Source: Photobacterium indicum (GTDB taxonomy: Bacteria > Pseudomonadota > Gammaproteobacteria > Enterobacterales > Vibrionaceae). From it: 64,000 nucleotides of DNA. Below the pieces are notes generated by a model, which was not told where the DNA came from, ran no database searches, and saw nothing but the letters and a program-made list of their open reading frames with translations. Below are positions 16,915 through 25,569 of the stretch, piece by piece. The stretch is from NCBI RefSeq assembly GCF_003026215.1, contig NZ_PYOC01000014.1, positions 1 to 64,000 on the forward strand. The letters run 5' to 3'. Numbering within the stretch: the first letter of the stretch is position 1; the number at the start of each line of letters is the position of its first letter. The position numbers and the translations under genes were made by a program.

Positions 16915-18285
16915 TTACCAGAACAACCATGCAAACGTTGTTAGTGCAATAATACAGGCAAGATTCAAGTAGATACCCACCTTCATCATCTCACTTTGCT
17001 TAATATGCCCAGAACCAAAGACGATGGCATTCGGTGGCGTTGCTACAGGTAACATGAATGCACATGACGCGGCAACAGCGATAAGTGCAGAAAGAATAAT
17101 AGGTGAAACGCCTAACGCTTCTGCAACCGTTGCAAAAACAGGCACTAGCAGTGCAGCACTTGCGGTGTTACTGGCAAATTCAGTAAGGAATACCACGAAA
17201 CTCACAATCACTAAGATAGTAAAGAACAAGCCAGCTTGCTCAAGGAAGCCACTAAGACTATGTGCCAAGAAAACACTAGTACCTGTTGCTTTCAGTACGT
17301 TACTTAGACAAATGCCACCACCGAACAGAATCAATACACCCCAGTCGGTAGATTTTTCGATGTCTTTCCATTCAACAACTCGTGATACACCAAGCAAGAT
17401 GATTGCAAATAAAGCGACTAAGGTATCGAATTTGCTAAAGCCACCTAAGAAAGCATTGACTGGTTTACTGAATATCCATAAAGAGACAGTAAGCGCAAAA
17501 ATAGCGAGTGTAATCAGTTTACCGTTATCCCATTTTACTGGTGTATGGTCGAGTTCAAATGTATGCGAAAGGTTTGGCTTTAAAATGAAATAAAGTAGCG
17601 CCACTGTAATAGGAAGTAGAATCATGGCAATTGGCACACCAAATTCCATCCATTCAGTAAAACTTAAACCAACTTCGGCAGCAGCAATTGCGTTGGGTGG
17701 GCTACCAACAACGGTTGCAATACCACCAATACTTGCACAATAAGCAATACCTAATAGTACAAACACGTAGGTACCACGTTCACTTTTGGCGTTTACTTTA
17801 TTAAGTACACCTAATACTAGCGGTAACATCATTGCTGTTGTGGCTGTATTACTGATCCACATAGAAAGCCCTGCAGTTACACCGAAAAGCATAAAGACAG
17901 CAACAGACATTTTACCTTTAGCAAGAATAAGTACTTTATCTGCAATGGCTTTATCAAGCTCTTGCTTATGAAGTGCAGCGGCTAACGCAAACCCACCAAG
18001 AAATAAGAATATAATTGGATTTGAAAAGTTGGTTAATGCTTGTGGAGTTTGAAAAATGCCAAAACCTACCGCGAGTACAGGAACGAGAATAGCGGTAATG
18101 CTGACATGAACAGCTTCGGTAAGCCAAAGTATCGCGACAAAAGTCAGTATACAAAGCCCGATAACAACATCTCTTTCAAAAGGTAGGGTATTTAGCATGA
18201 TTGAGAATAATAAGATATTTCCGATGAATATCATGCTGTTTCGATTCAGCAGCCAGTTTTTAAGTGTGAGCGTTAAGGCTGTCAT
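16915..18285 (-). CDS. Sodium:dicarboxylate symporter, DASS/SLC13 family
   Basis: A 456-residue inner-membrane carrier of the DASS (SLC13/CitT-like) family, which imports succinate, malate, fumarate or citrate with sodium. Both repeats of the inverted fold carry the Ser-Asn-Thr signature: WISNTATTAMMLPLV in the first half and EFASNTASAALLVPVF in the second. The start at 18285 is preferred to the ATG at 18300, because AAGGAAAG lies correctly before it. A malic enzyme gene lies 3 kb further along the same strand, which would suit use of imported C4 acids, but they are not one operon. Confidence 0.88.
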   Translation of the reverse strand: MTALTLTLKNWLLNRNSMIFIGNILLFSIMLNTLPFERDVVIGLCILTFVAILWLTEAVHVSITAILVPVLAVGFGIFQTPQALTNFSNPIIFLFLGGFALAAALHKQELDKAIADKVLILAKGKMSVAVFMLFGVTAGLSMWISNTATTAMMLPLVLGVLNKVNAKSERGTYVFVLLGIAYCASIGGIATVVGSPPNAIAAAEVGLSFTEWMEFGVPIAMILLPITVALLYFILKPNLSHTFELDHTPVKWDNGKLITLAIFALTVSLWIFSKPVNAFLGGFSKFDTLVALFAIILLGVSRVVEWKDIEKSTDWGVLILFGGGICLSNVLKATGTSVFLAHSLSGFLEQAGLFFTILVIVSFVVFLTEFASNTASAALLVPVFATVAEALGVSPIILSALIAVAASCAFMLPVATPPNAIVFGSGHIKQSEMMKVGIYLNLACIIALTTFAWLFW

Positions 18286-18844
18286 AGACTTTCCTTCCAT
18301 TGGTTATCGTTGTGTCTATTAGCGGAACCACAACGGTGTAGTTGCTAAGAATGTTACACTTTATCTGTCTTTTGTTAATGCCTTGCTGGTCAGTTGTTGC
18401 TCTGTTGGCGGAGTAATTATAATTTTTGTGAGGTTATTGATTTCTTATGTGTAGAGATCTACCCATTGAATAGGATGGGTAGAAAACAAGGCAAAACGCG
18501 AGAAGGGTAGTTACGTAGTGTCATTAGATATTCATTATTAATGAGAGTCTGTATTTTATTATTGGTAGTTATCATTCATTAAGTGCAGGCTAAGTGTTGT
18601 TGCTTTGTGTTATTCGATACGGTCAATGTTAAAGGTTAATTGTTATATATAAATAACCTATCGAATAACCATTTATTGACTAATATATTAGTAGCCATCA
18701 TGTGTAGAAAATAACGGGTTAAGGTGGCCGATATTAAAAATTAGGCCAGAAAAAAGCGTGATTTATATCGCATAAAATATTTCATTGATTAAAAAAACTC
18801 GCTCAAACTCAATGCCTTATGTATCATATGTCTAGGTTCTTTTT
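18286..18844. other. Long intergenic region, AT-rich
   Basis: 559 bases without a credible gene. One hairpin, CTACCCAT (18459-18466) with ATGGGTAG (18475-18482), lies in the middle. The rest is AT-rich and includes the promoters of the transporter (minus) and of the tiny ORFs (plus). A small RNA cannot be excluded. Confidence 0.4.
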
Positions 18845-18895
18845 ATGAATAAGAATCACAAAAATAATACTAAAATAAAGGCTAGGTTAAAATGA
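18845..18895 (+). CDS. 16-residue basic leader-like ORF
   Basis: ATG at 18845 opens a 16-codon frame, MNKNHKNNTKIKARLK, rich in Lys and Asn. Its TGA overlaps the ATG of the next ORF (ATGA at 18892-18895), the usual layout for translational coupling. The ribosome site is weak. It may be a leader peptide, or the remains of a longer N-terminus of the next ORF after a frameshift. Confidence 0.35.
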   Translation: MNKNHKNNTKIKARLK

Positions 18896-19020
18896 GTTCC
18901 AAAAATGCACCATTGCGTAAAAGGATACACGCTGAAGCTCAAGAACATATGAGGCAAGTGCGAGCTAGGTGTCTGCGAGAGCTTAAAAATAATTCAAAAA
19001 ACAGTAGTTGTGATGAATGA
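18892..19020 (+). CDS. 42-residue basic protein of unknown function
   Basis: A small frame starting MSSKNAPLRKRIHAEAQEH and ending NNSKNSSCDE, highly charged, with a probable helix in the middle (about residues 12-32) and a cysteine at each end of the second half. AAGG and TAGG lie 8-15 bases upstream of the ATG. A strong terminator 40 bases after the stop supports a real small transcription unit. Not recognised as any named family; nucleic-acid binding would suit its charge but is a guess. Confidence 0.5.
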   Translation: MSSKNAPLRKRIHAEAQEHMRQVRARCLRELKNNSKNSSCDE

Positions 19021-19059
19021 TTGAAGTATATATTCGTAGTTCGAATTTATTTTTCACTA

Positions 19060-19089
19060 AAAAAGCCAGTATTAATACTGGCTTTTTTA
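19060..19089. terminator. Bidirectional terminator between the 42-residue ORF and sanA
   Basis: AAAAAAGCCAGTATTAATACTGGCTTTTTT-type perfect dyad: GCCAGTAT paired with ATACTGGC, flanked by A and T runs. Confidence 0.85.
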
Positions 19090-19137
19090 ATGAATTTTAA
19101 AAGAAGACATACTAATTAAAATTATTTAATTGGCCGT

Positions 19138-19827
19138 TCATTTGGCGGTTTTGTTATCAATGTTAGCGCTTATTTTATCATTTTTTGTGGGTTCTATTGG
19201 CTCTTTAGGGCCAAGAAAACGCGGCTGAATATCTAATACGTATAAATCGATCACCGCTTTACCACGAGCTAGTACTTCTCTAAGTCGAATTTTAAACCCT
19301 GCCAACCCTCTTGGTTCGGGTACCGCCAAACAAATCGCATCGATGTTATTGCTCTCTGCTATAAACAGTGCACGCTCACAATGGAATTTTTGGGTAATAA
19401 TAACAAAGTGATCGGCTTCAAAAACCTCTTTAGCGCGAACAACAGAATCTAAGGTTCTAAAACCCGCATAATCGAGCACAATATCGCTATCTGGAATGCC
19501 TGACTTTAATAAATCACGTTTCATTGTCCAAGGTTCATTATATGAGCGATGGGCGTTATCACCACTCAATAAAAAAACGTTAATTTTCCCTTGTAGATAA
19601 AGCTCAAGTGCAGCTTCCATACGATAGCTGTAATAAGGGTTCAACGTTTTAGCGATGTATTTACTCGTGCCGAGTACTAACCCAATAGAGCGAGAAGGAA
19701 TATGAGAGACGTCATAAAAAATACGTTCGGAAGTACTCGCTGAAACCCAGCGATCGATCAGTAAACTAGTACTAACTAAAATGATACAGAGAACTGCAAA
19801 AAAGCGACATATTGTGAGCAGTTTCAT
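19138..19827 (-). CDS. sanA: SanA/YdcF-like DUF218 membrane protein
   Basis: A 229-residue protein with one N-terminal membrane anchor (about 8-26) and a DUF218 domain in the periplasm: IGLVLGTSKY, LLSGDNAHRSYNEPWTMK, DYAGFRTLDSVVRAKEVF and ITQKFHCERALFIAE. This pattern matches E. coli SanA, an envelope barrier protein whose loss gives vancomycin sensitivity at high temperature. Its biochemical activity is not settled. It stands alone and shares a terminator with the tiny plus-strand ORF. Confidence 0.85.
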   Translation of the reverse strand: MKLLTICRFFAVLCIILVSTSLLIDRWVSASTSERIFYDVSHIPSRSIGLVLGTSKYIAKTLNPYYSYRMEAALELYLQGKINVFLLSGDNAHRSYNEPWTMKRDLLKSGIPDSDIVLDYAGFRTLDSVVRAKEVFEADHFVIITQKFHCERALFIAESNNIDAICLAVPEPRGLAGFKIRLREVLARGKAVIDLYVLDIQPRFLGPKEPIEPTKNDKISANIDNKTAK

Positions 19828-20019
19828 AACTATCCAAAGATAAAATAGATTCGATAATATTACCTTAATCTATTAATAATGTTGCGTTAAAAACGTGTCA
19901 AAAGTGATGTAAATTTTACCTGTTGGTACAAATTTAAGCATAACGAGTATTTGTTTACCATGTGAATTATAACTAACAGCTGGTTATTGATTGTAACTTA
20001 TGCGGTTATCTTTCAATAT

Positions 20020-20047
20020 ATTAAAAAGCCCGCTCGAAGCGGGCTTT
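20020..20047 (-). terminator. maeA terminator
   Basis: AAAGCCCGC / GCGGGCTTT stem (20025-20047) with TTTTTAA on the minus strand, about 27 bases after the malic enzyme stop. Confidence 0.85.
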
Positions 20048-20073
20048 ATGTTTCATTTCTGCGAAATTACGTA

Positions 20074-21762
20074 TTAGAAAGAAGTACGTTTGTAATTACG
20101 GTAATCTGACTGCCAGAAGTTAGCATCGATTTTCTCAAGGATACGATCATCAGAGTTCTTCGGTGCTTTACCTTGTTCAATGGCTTTTTTCGCAACAGCA
20201 AATGCGATCTTACGTGATACTTTTTGAATATCTTCAAGTGGTGGAAGCAATGCCCCCTGACCGTTGATTGCAAGCGGAGAACACTCTGCCAATGCACGGC
20301 TACTTTCCATTAGCATTTCATCTGTAACACGGCGAGCATTTACTGCTAGTACGCCTAGACCAATACCAGGGAAGATGTAGCTGTTGTTACACTGTGCAAT
20401 TGGGTATGTTTTACCGTTATGTACAACAGGTTCGAATGGTGAGCCTGTTGCTACCAATGCGTTACCGTCAGTCCAACGAATGATGTCGGCTGGTGTTGCT
20501 TCGACACGGCTAGTTGGGTTAGATAACGGGAATATGATAGGGCGCTCGCAGTGGGCATGCATTTCACGGATCACTTCTTCACTAAATAGACCCGGTACGC
20601 CAGATACGCCAATTAGTACGGTTGGTTTCGCATTGCGCATTACATCAAGCAATGAAACATTGTTGTCTGCTAGATCCCAATCATTCACAGTATCGCGTTT
20701 CTGAACCAGTGCCTGTTGGAAGTTAAGCAGGTTTGGCATGTCGTTAATCAGCAAGCCCCAACGGTCGACCATGAATACTTGGCTGCGTGCTTGCGCTTCA
20801 GAAATACCTTCAGATACCATTTGTGCAACAATCGCTTCAGCAATACCACAACCTGCTGAACCAGCACCCAAGAAAGAAATTCGCTGTTCAGACAGTTTAC
20901 TCTTCGCCGCTTTACACGCCGCAAGTAATGAACCTACAGTAACAGCAGCTGTACCTTGAATGTCATCGTTGAAACAGCAGACTTTGTTTTTGTAACGCTC
21001 AAGCAATGGCATAGCATTCTTTTGTGCGAAATCTTCAAATTGAATTAACGCATCTGGCCAACGTTGCTTAACTGCTTGAATGAACTCATCAACAAACTTG
21101 TCGTATTCCTGTCCAGAAATACGAGTATGACGCCAGCCCATGTACATAGGGTCAGATAAACGTTGCGGGTTGTTAGTACCAACATCTAGTACAACGGGTA
21201 GAGTATATGCAGGGCTTATACCACCACAAGCGGTGTAAAGTGCTAGCTTACCAATGGGAATACCCATGCCGCCGATACCCTGATCGCCAAGACCAAGAAT
21301 ACGCTCGCCATCGGTTACAACAATAACTTTTACGTTTTGACGAGAGGCATTGTTTAGCATGTCTTCAATGCGGTCACGGTTCGGGTACGAGATAAACAGA
21401 CCACGACCACGACGATAAATGTTAGAGAAATCTTCACAAGCCGCGCCAACTGTTGGCGTATAAATAATCGGCATCATTTCTGTGATGTGATTTTCAACCA
21501 AACGGTAGAATAACGTTTCATTTGTATCTTGGATATTACGAAGATAGATGTGCTTATCCATATCTTTATCAAACTTTTGGTATTGTTGATAAGCACGTTC
21601 TGTTTGTTCTTCTATAGATTCAATTGCTTCAGGAAGCAGACCTTCCAAGTTGAAGAACATACGTTCTTCTATAGAGAATGCACTACCTTTATTTAGCAGA
21701 GGTGTTTCAAGTAAAGCAGGACCGGCGTAGGGGATGTATAAAGGTCTTTTATCGTTGTTCAT
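20074..21762 (-). CDS. maeA: NAD-dependent malic enzyme
   Basis: A 562-residue oxidative malate decarboxylase (malate + NAD to pyruvate + CO2 + NADH), close in length to E. coli MaeA (565). Typical stretches are MPIIYTPTVGAACEDFS, VVTDGERILGLGDQG (active site), QFEDFAQKNAMPLLERY, CCFNDDIQGTAAVT (metal site) and FLGAGSAGCGIAEA (dinucleotide fold). FPLSNPTSRVEATPADI is also diagnostic. It is monocistronic. It would supply pyruvate from C4 acids such as those a DASS carrier imports. Confidence 0.95.
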   Translation of the reverse strand: MNNDKRPLYIPYAGPALLETPLLNKGSAFSIEERMFFNLEGLLPEAIESIEEQTERAYQQYQKFDKDMDKHIYLRNIQDTNETLFYRLVENHITEMMPIIYTPTVGAACEDFSNIYRRGRGLFISYPNRDRIEDMLNNASRQNVKVIVVTDGERILGLGDQGIGGMGIPIGKLALYTACGGISPAYTLPVVLDVGTNNPQRLSDPMYMGWRHTRISGQEYDKFVDEFIQAVKQRWPDALIQFEDFAQKNAMPLLERYKNKVCCFNDDIQGTAAVTVGSLLAACKAAKSKLSEQRISFLGAGSAGCGIAEAIVAQMVSEGISEAQARSQVFMVDRWGLLINDMPNLLNFQQALVQKRDTVNDWDLADNNVSLLDVMRNAKPTVLIGVSGVPGLFSEEVIREMHAHCERPIIFPLSNPTSRVEATPADIIRWTDGNALVATGSPFEPVVHNGKTYPIAQCNNSYIFPGIGLGVLAVNARRVTDEMLMESSRALAECSPLAINGQGALLPPLEDIQKVSRKIAFAVAKKAIEQGKAPKNSDDRILEKIDANFWQSDYRNYKRTSF

Positions 21763-22123
21763 GCAATAGACTCTGTTTATGTTTAGAAGAAGGCATAAAT
21801 GAAAATTTTAGTATAACTTTCATTTAGGGCGTCAATCGTAGAGCGTCGAGGCGCGTAATTCAAAGGATGATGACATAAATTTCGCGTCCGAGATCATGTT
21901 TTTGTATATTTGTGGGGATTTTCCCCGATCCTGATTCATTAAGCGTTAAAAACAATATGCTAAGGTAATTAATAAGTTAGCTAGTAACACTAATTTTGTG
22001 ACTCTACATAGTGTTTTGTAACGAAGTGTACGGTTGCTGTATGACAATATAATGTTTGTATTTAAACATAAAACCCGCTGTTAGCGGGTTTTATGTTATT
22101 CATTCTAGCGCAGGGAGGATGGA
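21763..22123. other. Intergenic region upstream of maeA
   Basis: 361 bases containing the maeA promoter side and, at 22070-22092, the terminator of the sigma54 activator gene. Nothing else was seen. Confidence 0.45.
22066..22092 (-). terminator. Terminator of the sigma54 activator gene
   Basis: AAAACCCGC-taaca-GCGGGTTTT on the minus strand, 32 bases past the stop. Confidence 0.8.
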
Positions 22124-23881
22124 TTAACTACTGTGAGAGCTCAAACCGTATTTTTTGATTTTTCGGTATAACGTTGCAATACCAATCCCGAGTTCATCTG
22201 CAACTAACTTCCGGTTGCTTAACCGACTAATTGCTTCTTCAATTCGAATCTTTTCCATCTCTTCTAAGCTCATAATGCTGTCATCAATAATCAGTTGATC
22301 ACTTTTATGTTCTAGTACTGTGCCTTCAAAGTAGGGAGGTAATAGATCGACATCGATAGCATCACCTTCTGGTACCACATTGACGAGGTATTCAATAAGA
22401 TTGCTCAACTCACGCACATTGCCTGGCCAATGGTATGCATTCAGCCGCGACATAACGGCAGGTGTAATACCCGGATAGCTAACACCGATTTTACGGGTGT
22501 GAATATCAAGAAAGAAGTGGATTAGCAGCTCAACATCTTTTCCGCGTTCTTTTAAAGTGGGTAAATGAATGGGAATGACGTTTAAACGGTAATATAAATC
22601 CTCTCTGAACTTGTTGGTGGCGATCATTTCAGAGAAATTACGGTTTGTTGCTGAAATCACGCGAATATTGACGGGAATAGCCGTATTTGAGCCAATCGGC
22701 ATGACTTCTCGTTCTTCTAATACCCTTAATAATTTCGCTTGTAGCGTCATCGACATATCACCGATTTCATCAAGAAATAGGGTACCTTGATTGGCGGCTT
22801 GAATTAGCCCTGTTTTTCCTTTGCTTGATGCACCAGTAAATGCCCCTTTTACGTAGCCAAACAGTTCACTTTCTAATAATTGGTCTGGGATTGCAGCACA
22901 GTTAATGGCAATAAAAGGCTTGCTAGCACGATCGCTCATATTATGAACCGCATGCGCGATAACTTCTTTACCTGTGCCGCTATCACCATTAATTAATACA
23001 CTTGAAGGGCTGCTGGCAATACGAGAAATAAGCACCTTGAGTTGCTGCATTTTTTTACACTCACCAATCACACTTGTAAATTGTGCCTTCGGTACTTCGC
23101 TAATCGAGAAAGATGTATTTGGTTGATAGAAAGCCATAATAAAGAGTTGGTGCCCTTGAATATCATGGAACTGACCAACCACTAATTCTTGGCGTTTACC
23201 TAAAGAAATTATGTGCTGTTGATGACCTTTAAGGTCGTTATTGTGAATGGATAAAGGTTGGATGTTTACTTCTACCCGTACTAATTCTTCTTTTTCTATA
23301 TTCAAATTAGTGAGGGCTGGCGTATTCCCATATTGAACTCGGTTATGTTCATCGAGTACTAATACACCTTGATCCATATTTTCGATAAGACTAGTAAACA
23401 CTTTATCAAGCCCGTGCTCTGAGTCGTTTATGTCCAAAACTTTTGAGACAAACAGCTCTGAAATGTGCCGAATATAGTCGGAAAATAGCTGAGCATTTTC
23501 TTTGATTTTTTCACGCGACTCGATATTAAATGCCACTAAGCTGATCACACCGATACAGCGGTCTTCAATCATAATGGGGACGCCAAGAAAAGCAGTTTCA
23601 CGACAGCTCGTTTTGTTCGTACATCCATCGCACAATGGATCGGTACGTGATTTAACGACGACTTTTTCTTGGTGTGTTTCCAAAATATAGCGAAATATTC
23701 TGGAACTTGTATTTAACTTCTTACCAAAAAACTTACTGTAAGGACCAGTACCCGCAATACGTACTAAATTGGCATCAACCACTTCTGCATCCAGTTGAAG
23801 TACGGCAGAAAGCATCTGGGTGAAGCGCAGAATGGTTGGTTGCAATTGCATTAATTCTGATTGATGTGTGGTGTTCAACAT
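22124..23881 (-). CDS. ygeV: Sigma54-dependent transcriptional activator, YgeV-like
   Basis: A 585-residue enhancer-binding protein. The N-terminal sensor part holds a GAF-like region (about 1-145) with a cysteine group Cys84-x2-Cys87-x5-Cys93, then a PAS-like region (about 155-260). The AAA+ domain has Walker A GDSGTGKEV (299-307) and the sigma54-contact loop GAFTGA (346-351). A Fis-type helix-turn-helix ends the protein (LSNRKLVADELGIGIATLYR). E. coli YgeV has the same layout and the same neighbour, ygeW. It is divergent from ygeW, whose promoter has sigma54 features, so it most likely activates that operon. The cysteines could bind a metal or iron-sulfur cluster (inference). Confidence 0.9.
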   Translation of the reverse strand: MLNTTHQSELMQLQPTILRFTQMLSAVLQLDAEVVDANLVRIAGTGPYSKFFGKKLNTSSRIFRYILETHQEKVVVKSRTDPLCDGCTNKTSCRETAFLGVPIMIEDRCIGVISLVAFNIESREKIKENAQLFSDYIRHISELFVSKVLDINDSEHGLDKVFTSLIENMDQGVLVLDEHNRVQYGNTPALTNLNIEKEELVRVEVNIQPLSIHNNDLKGHQQHIISLGKRQELVVGQFHDIQGHQLFIMAFYQPNTSFSISEVPKAQFTSVIGECKKMQQLKVLISRIASSPSSVLINGDSGTGKEVIAHAVHNMSDRASKPFIAINCAAIPDQLLESELFGYVKGAFTGASSKGKTGLIQAANQGTLFLDEIGDMSMTLQAKLLRVLEEREVMPIGSNTAIPVNIRVISATNRNFSEMIATNKFREDLYYRLNVIPIHLPTLKERGKDVELLIHFFLDIHTRKIGVSYPGITPAVMSRLNAYHWPGNVRELSNLIEYLVNVVPEGDAIDVDLLPPYFEGTVLEHKSDQLIIDDSIMSLEEMEKIRIEEAISRLSNRKLVADELGIGIATLYRKIKKYGLSSHSS

Positions 23882-24035
23882 AATTCAGTTCTATCCCTAA
23901 ATAATACTTCTATAACTTAATCAAGTATTGCTTGCATCAATTTGATGTGAATCAGGCTTTTATCGTCGAGTGATAATACGAAATAGGAATTGCTAGCGGG
24001 GTCACACCTGAATATCAATATGATAATTGACACTG

Positions 24036-24082
24036 TGATCACTATCATTTTGGTCACTATCACTGATAGCCGATGATAGTGA
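24036..24082. promoter_or_regulatory. Probable enhancer sites for the YgeV-like activator
   Basis: The 9-mer TCACTATCA occurs at 24039-24047 and 24054-24062, and its inverse TGATAGTGA at 24074-24082; the last two form a perfect dyad around 24068. They lie 96-142 bases upstream of the -24/-12 promoter, the usual distance for enhancer binding. Confidence 0.65.
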
Positions 24083-24177
24083 TAATTTGGCTATAAATAT
24101 TAAGTAACTTTCCCTGTGTAAATGTAAGCTGTTGTTTTTTAATGTGTTAAATCTATTTTAGTTAATTGTTTTTTAAT

Positions 24178-24193
24178 TGGCACAGTTATTGGA
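24178..24193 (+). promoter_or_regulatory. Sigma54-type -24/-12 promoter of the ygeW operon
   Basis: TGGCAC-AGTTA-TTGGA matches the sigma54 consensus TGGCAC-N5-TTGCW except for G in place of C in the -12 box. Position and the divergent activator gene support it. It lies 112 bases before the ygeW ATG. Confidence 0.65.
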
Positions 24194-24304
24194 TTAAGAG
24201 AACCAGAAGCTTGTTAACACCCACAAGCATTTACAGCCTCGCGCTCTTACAAATTTAATAACTGGATATACACCAATAACGAATTCATAACTGGGAAGAA
24301 TAAA

Positions 24305-25492
24305 ATGAAAAGCATTAATGAACTGATCAAGGAAATCAATGAACTAAAGTCTGAACTGCATGATAAAGATTTCTTATTAACGTGGGAGCAGAGCCCAGAA
24401 GAACTAGAGCGTGTATTAAAAACAGCGCAAGTTTTAAAAGCGATGCGCCAAGAGAATATTGCAACCAATGTATTTAATAACGGCTTAGGTATCTCTCTGT
24501 TCCGCGATAACTCAACGCGTACCCGTTTCTCTTATGCTTCAGCGATTAATATGTTGGGTTTGGCTCAGCAAGATCTTGATGAAGGTAAATCTCAAATCGC
24601 ACATGGCGAAACCGTACGTGAAACAGCAAACATGATTTCATTTTGTGCCGATGCGATTGGTATCCGTGATGATATGTATTTAGGCGCGGGTAATGCCTAC
24701 ATGCGTGAAGTGGGTGCTGCACTAGATGAAGGCGTAAAAGAAGGTGTTTTACCGAGCCGTCCTGCATTAGTTAATCTTCAATGTGACATTGACCACCCGA
24801 CTCAATCAATGGCAGATCTTGCATGGCTAGAAGAGCACTTTGGTGACTTGAATCAGCTTAAAGGCAAGAAACTTGCGATGACATGGGCGTACTCTCCAAG
24901 CTACGGCAAACCACTTTCTGTGCCACAAGGGATTATTGGTTTAATGACCCGTTTTGGCATGGACGTGACATTAGCGCATCCAGAAGGTTACGACCTTATT
25001 CCTGAAGTGGTTGAGCAAGCGCGTCAGAACGCTGAAGCATCTGGTGGTAGCTTTACTCAAGTAACGTCGATGGAAGAAGCGTTCGACGGTGCAGATATTG
25101 TTTACCCTAAATCATGGGCTCCGTATCAAGTGATGGAGCGTCGTACCGAGCTGCTTCGCGCACAAGACCATGATGGATTAAAGGCCCTTGAGCAAGAGTG
25201 CCTAGCACAAAATGCGAACTTCAAAGATTGGCATTGTACTGAAGAAATGATGACGAAAACCAAGGGCGGTGAAGCTTTATACATGCACTGTTTACCAGCT
25301 GATATTACCGGTGTTTCTTGTAAAGAAGGCGAAGTGGAAGAGGCTGTATTCGAGAAGTACCGTATTGCCACTTACAAAGAAGCAAGTTGGAAGCCGTACG
25401 TCATTGCATCGATGATCATGAACCGTAAATACCAAGAACCTGGTTTGGTATTACAGCAACTGCTTGATGAGTATAAAACTCGCGTTAAATAA
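24305..25492 (+). CDS. ygeW: Knotted carbamoyltransferase YgeW
   Basis: A 395-residue member of the aspartate/ornithine carbamoyltransferase superfamily. The carbamoyl-phosphate loop STRTR spans 70-74 (FRDNSTRTRFS), and the second conserved site is HCLPAD near residue 330. Length and sequence fit YgeW of E. coli. In the anaerobic purine breakdown pathway YgeW is proposed to remove carbamoyl groups from ureidopropionates, giving carbamoyl phosphate. First gene of the operon, directly behind the sigma54-type promoter; ygeX follows after 77 bases. Confidence 0.93.
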   Translation: MKSINELIKEINELKSELHDKDFLLTWEQSPEELERVLKTAQVLKAMRQENIATNVFNNGLGISLFRDNSTRTRFSYASAINMLGLAQQDLDEGKSQIAHGETVRETANMISFCADAIGIRDDMYLGAGNAYMREVGAALDEGVKEGVLPSRPALVNLQCDIDHPTQSMADLAWLEEHFGDLNQLKGKKLAMTWAYSPSYGKPLSVPQGIIGLMTRFGMDVTLAHPEGYDLIPEVVEQARQNAEASGGSFTQVTSMEEAFDGADIVYPKSWAPYQVMERRTELLRAQDHDGLKALEQECLAQNANFKDWHCTEEMMTKTKGGEALYMHCLPADITGVSCKEGEVEEAVFEKYRIATYKEASWKPYVIASMIMNRKYQEPGLVLQQLLDEYKTRVK

Positions 25493-25569
25493 GCTTTTAT
25501 CCTTATCGCGGGGTAGTGTGTTCTTCGTTATCCCGCACTTCTTTTTATTCACATCAATGAGGTCTGATC

